Part shown: in pieces, positions 18,691-28,400 of the stretch
Numbering within the stretch: the first letter of the stretch is position 1
How the letters are laid out: each line of letters starts with the position of its first letter
Origin: Closterium sp. Naga37s-1
Lineage: Eukaryota; Streptophyta; Zygnematophyceae; Desmidiales; Closteriaceae
NCBI GenBank assembly: GCA_947471745.1
Contig: CANJKZ010000724.1
Span: forward strand, 1,054,001 to 1,118,000
Direction of reading: 5' to 3'
DNA length: 64,000 nt
The notes under the pieces: generated by a model
Seen by the model: only the letters and a program-made list of their open reading frames with translations
Told to the model about the DNA's origin: nothing
Databases searched by the model: none
Translations under genes and position numbers: made by a program

Positions 18691-19080
18691 GCGCTTCGCT
18701 CCCACAGTCGCGCCCTCTCACGACCCCTCACGGCCCCTCGCGTCGCCCTTAGCGGCCCCTTACGGCCCCTCGCGCCGTCCCTTACGGCCCCTAGCGCGGC
18801 CCCTTACGGCCCCTTACGGCCCCTAGCGCGGCCCCTTACGGCCCCTTACGGCCCCTAGCGCGGCCCCTTACGGCCCCTTACGGCCCCTCGTGCCGCCCGT
18901 CGGCCCCTTATGGCCCCTTACGGCCCCTCGCGCGGCCCCTTACGGCCCCTTACGGCCCCTCGCGCCGCCCGTCGGCCCCTCGCACCGCCCTCAGCGGCCC
19001 CTTACGGCCCCTTACGGCCCCTCGCGCCGTCCCTTACGGCCCCTCCCGCGGCCCCTCACGGCCCCCCCCCCTACGGCCCG
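18690..19080. repeat. GGCCCCTTAC / GGCCCCTCGCG tandem repeat
   Basis: A run of GGCCCC blocks alternating TTAC with TCGCG or TAGCG, period about 10 bp with longer composite units of 20-50 bp. Very high GC. Open in several frames only because of the repeat. Confidence 0.85.
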
Positions 19081-19560
19081 TCGCCGCCCTCCGCGGCCCC
19101 TCGCGCCGCCCCTTCACGGCCCGTCGCCGCCCTCCGCGGCCCCTCGCGCCGCCCCTTCACGGCCCGTCGCCGCCCTCCGCGGCTCCTCGCGTCGCGGCCC
19201 CTCGCGCCGCCCCTACCGCAGCGACCGCCGCCGTCCCTGCAGCAGCAGCCGCAGCCGTCGCCAGCAGCAGCCGCCACCACCTCCCTAGGGGCCGCGGCTG
19301 CTGCCGCAGCTGACTGCACCCGCCGACGCCGCTCCACTCGGCCCCGCCGCCGCTCCCCACGCGGCCTCGCCGCGCCACCTGAGCCGCCCGTACCGCCGAG
19401 CCGCCGTACCGCCCGAGCCGCCGTACCGCCCGAGCCGCCCGAGCCGCCGTGTCGCCGAGCCGCGCTTGCTGCCGAGCCGCCGTACCGCCGAGCCGCCCGA
19501 GCCGCCCGAGCCGCCGAGTTGCCGAGCCGCCGAGCCGCTGAGCCACCCGAGTCGCCCTGT
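19080..19560. repeat. GC-rich degenerate repeats (CCGTCGCCGCCCTCCGCGG and GAGCCGCC types)
   Basis: First three units of about 56 bp containing CCCGTCGCCGCCCTCCGCGG (19075-19195). Then comes a GCAGCAGCC stretch, and then repeated GAGCCGCC(G/C) and GTACCGCC blocks from 19380 to 19550. Probably part of the long GC-rich leader of the gag fragment that follows. No protein domain seen. Confidence 0.7.
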
Positions 19561-19631
19561 CCGGTAAGTGCAGCGCCTCTGTCCCTGCACTGCCCTCACC
19601 CTACTGTTCGCGCTGCTAGTCTACTGCTGTC

Positions 19632-19796
19632 ATGGCTACCCCTAGTGTCCTCGCCTTTGACGCTGAGGGTCGGGCCATTGACTTTGACGTCTGGGTAGAT
19701 GACCTGCAGCTTTTCCTACAGTGCGATAGGGCAGACGGTCTCTCCCTCTTTGACCTCACCTCTGGTGCCTCTCCTGCCCCTGCTCTGATACCATGA
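19632..19796 (+). pseudogene. Captured start of a Copia gag (54 codons), antisense to its carrier
   Basis: The ATG at 19632 opens a frame reading VLAFDAEGRAIDFDVW, then LQLFLQCDRADGLSLFDL, ending in Pro/Ala residues. This is the style of Copia gag N-termini in green-lineage elements, and I recall it going with the polyprotein type of Copia-1. That link is recollection only. The last four codons (Ala-Leu-Ile-Pro) are the complement of the carrier's primer site. The TGA stop is the first three bases of the carrier's LTR. So the gag fragment ends exactly at the carrier's primer site and runs opposite to the carrier. It cannot make a functional Gag. Confidence 0.7.
19782..19793 (-). other. Primer-binding site of the 2.7-kb element
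   Basis: The minus strand reads TGGTATCAGAGC, the exact complement of the 3' end of plant-type initiator tRNA-Met, with no gap to the LTR. This is the cleanest primer site in the window and sets the element's orientation. Confidence 0.92.
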
Positions 19797-19942
19797 GAAG
19801 AAACGAGGAATGGGAAAAGTGATGTTCACTATAGCACTAGGGTACATATAGTAAACAGAGCATGCAAAGAAGGTGCACCACCAACAGTTTATAATAACTA
19901 CACTAAACTACAGCTACAGGCAGTTACATATAAATTCTAACA
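19794..19942 (-). repeat. 2.7-kb element 5' LTR (149 bp)
   Basis: Identical to 17243-17391. Minus-strand TATAAA at 19893-19888 is a plausible promoter element for transcription leftward through the element. Confidence 0.93.
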
Positions 19943-19978
19943 GCATTTTGTTGCTCATGGCAGCATTTCCTTCTAACA
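19943..19978 (-). repeat. Copia-A 5' LTR, outer piece, including the GCATT duplication
   Basis: GCATTTTGTTGCTCATGG onward matches 6631-6666 of the 3' LTR and ends CTAACA. It completes the LTR begun at 16638. Confidence 0.93.
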
Positions 19979-19983
19979 GATCT
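19979..19983. repeat. Target-site duplication GATCT, right copy of Copia-A
   Basis: GATCT directly after the LTR end, pairing with 6036-6040. Confidence 0.88.
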
Positions 19984-20138
19984 TACGTCAGTGAACCGTC
20001 AGGTCCCTCTCGCTCCTGAACCATCGCGAGCTCTTCCTGACCCTTCCTGTAAATCCTCGCCAACTCCCGGCTCATTATACATATTACGTATAGTATATAC
20101 ACCCCCAACTTCTCTTCCTCCTCTTCACATTCACAAAA
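19984..20138. other. Unassigned spacer between Copia-A and the satellite
   Basis: Unique-looking sequence, AT-rich to the right, contiguous with 5845-6035 before Copia-A inserted. On the minus strand a 30-residue frame (MSRELARIYRKGQEELAM...) ends in TAA at about 19985-19983. The same bases read CTGAC/GTAAG, a splice-donor-like sequence. No family recognised and too short to call a gene. Confidence 0.3.
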
Positions 20139-22424
20139 TGTGACACACGTGCTTACTCTTAGTACCAACCATATGGGTAAGTGATGCACTTACCAATAAT
20201 ACCAACCATATGGGGAAGTAACATACATATTTGTAGTACCAACCATATGGTCAATAAGCGGACTTGCTCATAGTACCAACTATATGGGTAAGTGACCCAC
20301 TTACTTTAGGTACCAACCACATAGGTACGCAACGCACTTACTCTTGGTTCCAGTTATACGGGTATGTGGCGCACTTACTCATAGTACCAACCATATGGGT
20401 AAGTGACGCACTTCCTTTTGGTACCAACCATATGGGCTATTGACGCAGTAACTACTAGTACCAACCATATGGGTAAGCGACGCACTTACTAATAGTACCA
20501 ACCATATGGGCGAGTAACGCACTTACTTAGTACCAATCATTTGGGTATGTAATGCACTTACTCTTAGTACCAACCATATGGGTAAGTTACGCACTTACTC
20601 TTGGTACAAACTATATAGGTAAGTGACGCACTTACTTTTAGTACCAAGCATATGGTTAAGTAATGCACGTACTCATAGTACCAAACATATGGGTAAGTGA
20701 CGCACTTAATGATGTTACCAACCATATAGGTAGATGACGCAAATAACCGTATGGGCAAGTCACGCACTTACTTCTAGTTCCAACTATATGGGTATGTGAT
20801 GTGCTAACCATATGGGTAAGTGATGCGTAAGTGCATTTTATGTGAAAGTAACGCACTTACGCATAGTACCAACCATATGAGTAAGTGGCGCACATACTCA
20901 TAAAACCATCCATATCGGTAAGTGATGCGCTTACTCATAGCACCAACTATATGGATAAGTGACGCACTTTCTTCAAGTACCAACAATATGGGTAAGTAAT
21001 ATACATACTCTTAGAACCAACCATATGGGTAAGTGACGCACTTATTCTTCAAACCAACCATATGGGTAAGTGACGCACATATTCTTAGAACCAACCATAT
21101 GGGTGAGTGACGCCCTTACTCTTATTTCCAGCCATATGGGTAAATGACACACTACACTTAGTGTCCATATGGGAAAGGGGCTCATTTACTCATAGTACCA
21201 ACCAATGGGTAAGTGACAGATTTTTCATTTTCTACCAATCATTTGGGTAAGACGCACTTGCTCATAGTTCCAATCATATAGGTAACTAACGCACTTACTC
21301 AAAGTACAAATCATATGGATAAGTAACGAATTTTCTCATAGTACCAACCATAAGCGTAAGTGACGCACTTACTCGTAGTACCAACCATATGGGTGAGTAA
21401 GGCACTTTCTCATAGTACCAACCATGTTAGTAAGTAACGCACTTCTTCTTAGTACCAACCATATGCATAAGTAACGCAATTACTCTTAGTATCAACGATA
21501 TGGGTAAGTGACGCACTTACTCTTAGTACAAATCATATGGGTAAGTGACGCACTTACCCTGAGTACCAACCATTTGAGTAAGTAACGCACTTTCTTTTAG
21601 TACCAACCATATGGGTAAGTAACACACTTACTCTTAGGACCAACTATACGGGTAAGTGACGCACTTACTCAAAGTACCATCCATATGGGTTATTGAAGCA
21701 CTTACTTATAGTACCAGCCATTTGGGTAAGTATTGCAACTAATCTTAGTACCAATGATTTGGGTAAGTGACATACTTACTCATAGTTCCAATCATATGGT
21801 TAACTAACGCACTTACTCAAAGTACAAATCATACGGATACGTAACACTCTTTCTCATAGTACCAACCATAAGCGTAAGTGACGCTCTTACTCATAATGCC
21901 AACCATATGGGTGAGTAACGCACTTTCTCAAAGTACCAACCATATGAATAAGTAACTCACTTACTCATAGTACCAACCATATGGGTTAGTGACGCACTCA
22001 CTCTTAGTACCTATCATATAGGTTTTTGACGTACTTACTCTAAGTACCAACCACATGGATAAGTAACGCACCTATTCTGAATACCAGCCGTCTGGGTAAG
22101 GAACGCACTTACTTAATACCAACCATATGGGCAAGTAACACACTTACTTAGTACCAATGATTTTGATAAGTGACGCACTTTCTTTTAGTACCAACCATGT
22201 GGGTGAGTGACAGACTTATTCTTAGTACCGACCATATGGGTAAGTGATTCACTCACTCAATGAAACCAACCATATGGGTAAGTAACGCAATTACTTATAG
22301 TACCAACCATACGAGTAATCAACGCACTTACTCTTAGTACCATCTATATGGGTTATTGACATACTTTCTCTTAGTACCAGCCATTTGGGTAAGTATTGCA
22401 ATTACTCTTAGTACCAACCATACA
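20139..22424. repeat. Satellite A: degenerate 37-bp tandem repeat, about 62 copies
   Basis: The unit is 37 bp (for example 21016-21052). It carries ACCAACCATATGGG, with the palindrome CATATG, and a hairpin GTAAGTG-ACG-CACTTAC, with seven-base arms (perfect at 21356-21372 and 21504-21520). Units differ by many substitutions and some small indels, so the array is old or no longer homogenised. Short minus-strand frames (SASLTHMVGT, KCVTYPYGWY repeats) are a by-product of the repeat. No interspersed elements are seen in it. Confidence 0.93.
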
Positions 22425-25400
22425 GTTCAGAGTCGTTGGTCGTGATGGTGCCTCACCTCCGCTTCAGAGTCGTTGGACGTGATGGTGCCTCACCTCCGAT
22501 TCAGAGTCGTTGGTCGTGATGGTGCCTCACCTCCGATTCAGAGTCGTTGGTCGTGATGGTTCCTCACCTCCGATTCAGAGTCGTTGGTCGTGATGGTGCC
22601 TCACCTCCGATTCAGAGTCGTTGGTCATGATGGTGCCTCACCTCCGATTCAGAGTCGTTGGTCGTGATGGTGCCTCACCTCCGATTCAGAGTCGTTGGTC
22701 GTGATGGTGCCTCACCTCCGATTCAGAGTCGTTGGTCGTGATGGTGCCTCACCTCCGATTCAGAGTCGTTGGTCGTGATGGTGCCTCACCTCCGATTCAG
22801 AGTCGTTGGTCGTGATGGTGCCTCACCTCCGATTCAGAGTCGTTGGTCGTGATGGTGCCTCACCTCCGATTCAGAGTCGTTGGTCGTGATGGTGCCTCAC
22901 CTCCGCTTCAGAGTCGCTGGTCGTGATGGTGCCTCACCTCCGGTTCAGAGTCGTTGGTCGTGATGGTGCCTCACCTCCGCTTCAGAGTCGTTGGTCGTGA
23001 TGGTGCCTCACCTCCGCTTCAGAGTCGTTGGTCGTGATGGTGCCTCACCTCCTTTTCAGAGTCGTTGGTCGTGATGGTGCCTCACCTCCGTTTCAGAGTC
23101 GTTGGTCGTGATGGTGCCTCACCTCCGTTTCAGAGTCGTTGGTCGTGATGGTGCCTCACCTCCGTTTCAGAATCGTTGGTCGTGATGGTGCCTCACCTCC
23201 GCTTCAGAGTCGTTGGTCGTGATGGTGCCTCACCTCCGTTTCAGAGTCGTTGGTCGTGATGGTGCCTCACCTCCGTTTCAGAGTCGTTGGTCGTGGTGCC
23301 TCACCTCCGTTTCAGAGTCGTTGGTCGTGATGGTGCCTCACCTCCATTTCAGAGTCGTTGGTCGTGATGGTGCCTCACCTCCGATTTAGAGTCGTTGGTC
23401 GTGATGGTGCCTCACCTCGGATTCAGAGTCCTTGGACGTGATGGTGCCTCACCTCCGATTCAGAGTCGTTGGTCGTGATGGTGCCTCACCTCCGATTCAG
23501 AGTCGTTGGTCGTGATGGTTCCTCACCTCCGATTCAGAGTCGTTGGTCGTGATGGTGCCTCACCTCCGATTCAGAGTCGTTGGTCATGATGGTGCCTCAC
23601 CTCCGATTCAGAGTCGTTGGTCGTGATGGTGCCTCACCTCCGATTCAGAGTCGTTGGTCGTGATGGTGCCTCACCTCCGATTCAGAGTCGTTGGTCGTGA
23701 TGGTGCCTCACCTCCGATTCAGAGTCGTTGGTCGTGATGGTGCCTCACCTCCGATTCAGAGTCGTTGGTCGTGATGGTGCCTCACCTCCGATTCAGAGTC
23801 GTTGGTCGTGATGGTGCCTCACCTCCGATTCAGAGTCGTTGGTCGTGATAGTGCCTCACCTCCCTTTCAGAGTCGTTGGTCGTGATGGTGCCTCACCTCC
23901 GTTTCAGAGTCGTTGGTCGTGATGGTGCCTCACCTCCGCTTCAGAGTCGTTGGTCGTGATGGTGCCTCACCTCCGTTTCAGAGTCGTTGATCGTGATGGT
24001 GCCTCACCTCCGTTTCAGAGTCGTTGGTCGTGATGGTGCCTCACCTCCGTTTCAGAGTCGTTGGTCGTGATGGTGCCTCACCTCCGTTTCAGAATCGTTG
24101 GTCGTGATGGTGCCTCACCTCCGCTTCAGAGTCGTTGGTCGTGATGGTGGCTCACCTCCGTTTCAGAGTCGTTGGTCGTGATGGTGCCTCACCTCCGTTT
24201 CAGAGTCGTTGGTCGTGATGGTGCCTCACCTCCGTTTCAGAGTCGTTGGTCGTGATGGTGCCTCACCTCCGTTTCAGAGTCGTTGGTCGTGATGGTGCCT
24301 CACCTCCGTTTCAGAGTCGTTGGTCGTGATGGTGCCTCACCTCCGTTTCAGAGTCGTTGGTCGTGGTGCCTCACCTACGTTTCAGAGTCGTTGGTCGTGA
24401 TGGTGCCTCACCTCCGTTTCAGAGTCGTTGGTCGTGATGGTGCCTCACCTCCGATTCAGAGTCGTTGGTCGTGATGGTGCCTCACCTCCGATTCAGAGTC
24501 CTTGGTCGTGATGGTGCCTCACCTCCGCTTCAGAGTCGTTGGTCATGATGGTGCCTCACCTCCGCTTCAGAGTCGTTGGTCGTGATGGTGCCTCACCTCC
24601 GCTTCAGAGTCGCTGGTCGTGATGGTGCCTCACCTCCAGTTCAGAGTCGTTGGTCGTGATGGTGCCTCACCTCCGCTTCAGAGTCGTTGGTCGTGATGGT
24701 GCCTCACCTCCGCTTCAGAGTCGTTGGTCGTGATGGTGCCTCACCTCCGTTTCAGAGTCGTTGGTCGTGATGGTACCTCACCTCCGTTTCAGAGTCGTTG
24801 GTCGTGATGGTGCCTCACCTCCGTTTCAGAGTCGTTGGTCGTGATGGTGCCTCACCTCCGTTTCAGAGTCGTTGGTCGTGATGGTGCCTCACCTCCGTTT
24901 CAGAGTCGTTGGTCGTGATGGTGCCTCACCTCCGTTTCAGAGTCGTTGGTCGTGATGGTGCCTCACCTCCGATTCAGAGTCGTTGGTCGTGATGGTTCCT
25001 CACCTCCGATTCAGAGTCGTTGGTCGTGATGGTGCCTCACCTCCGCTTCAGAGTCGTTGGTCATGATGGTGCCTCACCTCCGCTTCAGAGTCGTTGGTCG
25101 TGATGGTGCCTCACCTCCGCTTCAGAGTCGCTGGTCGTGATCGTGCCTCACCTCCAGTTCAGAGTCGTTGGTCGTGATGGTGCCTCACCTCCGCTTCAGA
25201 GGCGTTGGTCGTGATGGTGCCTCACCTCCGTTTCAGAGTCGTTGGTCGTGATGGTGCCTCATCTCCGTTTCAGAGTCGTTGGTCGTGATAGTGCCTCACC
25301 TCCGTTTCAGAGTCGTTGGTCGTGATGGTGCCTCACCTCCGTTTCAGAGTCGTTGGTCGTGATGGTGCCTCACCTCCGTTTCAGAGTCGTTGGTCGTGAT

Positions 25401-28400
25401 GGTGCCTCACCTCCGTTTCAGAGTCGTTGGTCGTGGTGCCTCACATACGTTTCAGAGTCGTTGGTCGTGATGGTGCCTCACCTCCGTTTCAGAGTCGTTG
25501 GTCGTGATGGTGCCTCACCTCCGATTCAGAGTCGTTGGTCGTGATGGTGCCTCACCTCCGATTCAGAGTCCTTGGTCGTGATGGTGCCTCACCTCCGATT
25601 CAGAGTCGTTGGTCGTGATGGTTCCTCACCTCCGATTCAGAGTCGTTGGTCGTGATGGTGCCTCACCTCCGATTCAGAGTCGTTGGTCATGATGGTGCCT
25701 CACCTCCGATTCAGAGTCGTTGGTCATGATGGTGCCTCACCTCCGATTCAGAGTCGTTGGTCATGATGGTGCCTCACCTCCGTTTCAGAGTCGTTGGTCA
25801 TGTTTGTGCCTCACCTCCGATTCAGAGTCGTTGGTCGTGATGGTGCCTCACCTCCGATTCAGAGTCGTTGGTCGTGATGGTGCCTCACCTCCGCTTCAGA
25901 GTCGTTGGTCATGATGGTGCCTCACCTCCGCTTCAGAGTCGTTGGTCGTGATGGTGCCTCACCTCCGCTTCAGAGTCGCTGGTCGTGATGGTGCCTCACC
26001 TCCAGTTCAGAGTCGTTGGTCGTGATGGTGCCTCACCTCCGTTTCAGAGTCGTTGGTCGTGATGGTGCCTCACCTCCGTTTCAGAGTCGTTGGTCGTGAT
26101 GGTGCCTCACCTCCGTTTCAGAATCGTTGGTCGTGATGGTGCCTCACCTCCGTTTCAGAGTCGTTGGTCGTGATGGTGCCTCACCTCCGTTTCAGAGTCG
26201 TTGGTCGTGATGGTGCGTCACCTCCGTTTCCCAATCGTTGGTCGTGATGGTGCCTCACCTCCGTTTCAGAGTCGTTGGTCATGATGGTGCCTCACCTCCG
26301 TTTCAGAGTCGTTGGTCGTGATGGTGCCTCACCTCCGTTTCAGAGTCGTTGGTCGTGATGGTGCCTCACCTCCGTTTCAGAGTCGTTGGTCGTGATGGTG
26401 CCTCACATCCCTTTCAGAGTCGTTGGTCGTGATGGTGCCTCACCTCCGTTTCAGAGTCGTTGGTCGTGATGGTGCCTCACCTCCGCTTCAGAGTCGTTGG
26501 TCGTGATGGTGCCTCACCTCCGTTTCAGAGTCGTTGATCGTGATGGTGCCTCACCTCCGTTTCAGAGTCGTTGGTCGTGATGGTGCCTCACCTCCGTTTC
26601 AGAGTCGTTGGTCGTGATGGTGCCTCACCTCCGTTTCAGAATCGTTGGTCGTGATGGTGCCTCACCTCCGCTTCAGAGTCGTTGGTCGTGATGGTGCCTC
26701 ACCTCCGTTTCAGAGTCGTTGGTCGTGATGGTGCCTCACCTCCGTTTCAGAGTCGTTGGTCGTGATGGTGCCTCACCTCCGTTTCAGAGTCGTTGGTCGT
26801 GATGGTGCCTCACCTCCGTTTCAGAGTCGTTGGTCGTGATGGTGCCTCACCTCCGTTTCAGAGTCGTTGGTCGTGATGGTGCCTCACCTCCGTTTCAGAG
26901 TCGTTGGTCGTGGTGCCTCACCTCCGTTTCAGAGTCGTTGGTCGTGATGGTGCCTCACCTCCGTTTCAGAGTCGTTGGTCGTGATGGTGCCTCACCTCCG
27001 TTTCAGAGTCGTTGGTCGTGATGGTGCCTCACCTCCGTTTCAGAGTCGTTGGTCGTGATGGTGCCTCACCTCCCTTTCAGAGTCGTTGGTCGTGATGGTG
27101 CCTCACCTCCGTTTCAGAGTCGTTGGTCGTGATGGTGCCTCACCTCCGCTTCAGAGTCGTTGGTCGTGATGGTGCCTCACCTCCGTTTCAGAGTCGTTGA
27201 TCGTGATGGTGCCTCACCTCCGTTTCAGAGTCGTTGGTCGTGATGGTGCCTCACCTCCGTTTCAGAGTCGTTGGTCGTGATGGTGCCTCACCTCCGTTTC
27301 AGAATCGTTGGTCGTGATGGTGCCTCACCTCCGCTTCAGAGTCGTTGGTCGTGATGGTGCCTCACCTCCGTTTCAGAGTCGTTGGTCGTGATGGTGCCTC
27401 ACCTCCGTTTCAGAGTCGTTGGTCGTGATAGTGCCTCACCTCCGTTTCAGAGTCGTTGGTCGTGATGGTGCCTCACCTCCGTTTCAGAGTCGTTGGTCGT
27501 GATGGTGCCTCACCTCCGTTTCAGAGTCGTTGGTCGTGATGGTGCCTCACCTCCGTTTCAGAGTCGTTGGTCGTGGTGCCTCACCTACGTTTCAGAGTCG
27601 TTGGTCGTGATGGTGCCTCACCTCCGTTTCAGAGTCGTTGGTCGTGATGGTGCCTCACCTCCGATTCAGAGTCGTTGGTCGTGATGGTGCCTCACCTCCG
27701 CTTCAGAGTCGTTGGTCGTGATGGTGCCTCATCTCCGATTCAGAGTCGTTGGTCGTGATGGTGCCTCACCTCCGCTTCAGAGTCGTTGGTCGTGATGGTG
27801 CCTCACCTCCGCTTCAGAGTCGTTGGTCGTGATGGTGCCTCACCTCCGTTTCAGAGTCGTTGGTCGTGATGGTGCCTCACCTCCGTTTCAGAGTCGTTGG
27901 TCGTGATGGTGCCTCACCTCCGTTTCAGAGTCGTTGGTCGTGATGGTGCCTCACCTCCGTTTCAGAATCGTTGGTCGTGATGGTGCCTCACCTCCGTTTC
28001 AGAGTCGTTGGTCGTGATGGTGCCTCACCTCCGTTTCAGAGTCGTTGGTCGTGATGGTGCCTCATCTCCGTTTCCCAATCGTTGGTCGTGATGGTGCCTC
28101 ACCTCCGTTTCAGAGTCGTTGGTCGTGATGGTGCCTCACCTCCGTTTCAGAGTCGTTGGTCGTGGTGCCTCACCTACGTTTCAGAGTCGTTGGTCGTGAT
28201 GGTGCCTCACCTCCGTTTCAGAGTCGTTGGTCGTGATGGTGCCTCACCTCCGATTCAGAGTCGTTGGTCGTGATGGTGCCTCACCTCCGCTTCAGAGTCG
28301 TTGGTCGTGATGGTGCCTCATCTCCGATTCAGAGTCGTTGGTCGTGATGGTGCCTCACCTCCGCTTCAGAGTCGTTGGTCGTGATGGTGCCTCACCTCCG

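Larger units (their letters stand above)
17243..19942 (-). mobile_element. 2,700-bp non-autonomous LTR element nested in the Copia-A 5' LTR
   Basis: Two 149-bp LTRs (17243-17391 and 19794-19942) look identical base for base. They have TGAGAAG and CTAACA ends and are flanked by GCATT. The minus strand has a perfect TGGTATCAGAGC primer site at 19793-19782 directly inside the 5' LTR. A TATGGGGGAG polypurine tract lies directly before the 3' LTR. No gag-pol reading frame is present. The interior is GC-rich and chimeric. Short LTRs resemble TRIM elements, but at 2.7 kb the interior is longer than usual for TRIMs. Identical LTRs mean a recent insertion, younger than Copia-A, whose own LTRs have diverged. 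Confidence 0.92.
6041..19978 (-). mobile_element. Copia-A: full-length LTR retrotransposon, inactive, split by two later insertions
   Basis: The minus-strand order is 5' LTR (19978-16638, interrupted), primer-binding site (16637-16626), gag-protease (16531-14840), Copia-B insertion, integrase-RT-RNase H (9836-6661), polypurine tract, and 3' LTR (6666-6041). GATCT flanks both ends. Subtracting Copia-B (about 5.0 kb) and the 2.7-kb element leaves about 6.2 kb, a normal length for a Copia element. Several stops and frameshifts make the polyprotein inactive. The domain order (integrase before reverse transcriptase) is diagnostic of Ty1/copia rather than Ty3/gypsy. Confidence 0.92.

Noticed and set aside
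18890..19698. Plus-strand frames of 132 and 262 codons and the antisense frames there
   Set aside because: They are produced by GGCCCC and GAGCCGCC repeats without stop codons, with no domain seen.
20139..22424. Clustered splice sites (GTAAGT in each satellite A unit)
   Set aside because: The motif is part of the tandem repeat hairpin. No exons lie around it.
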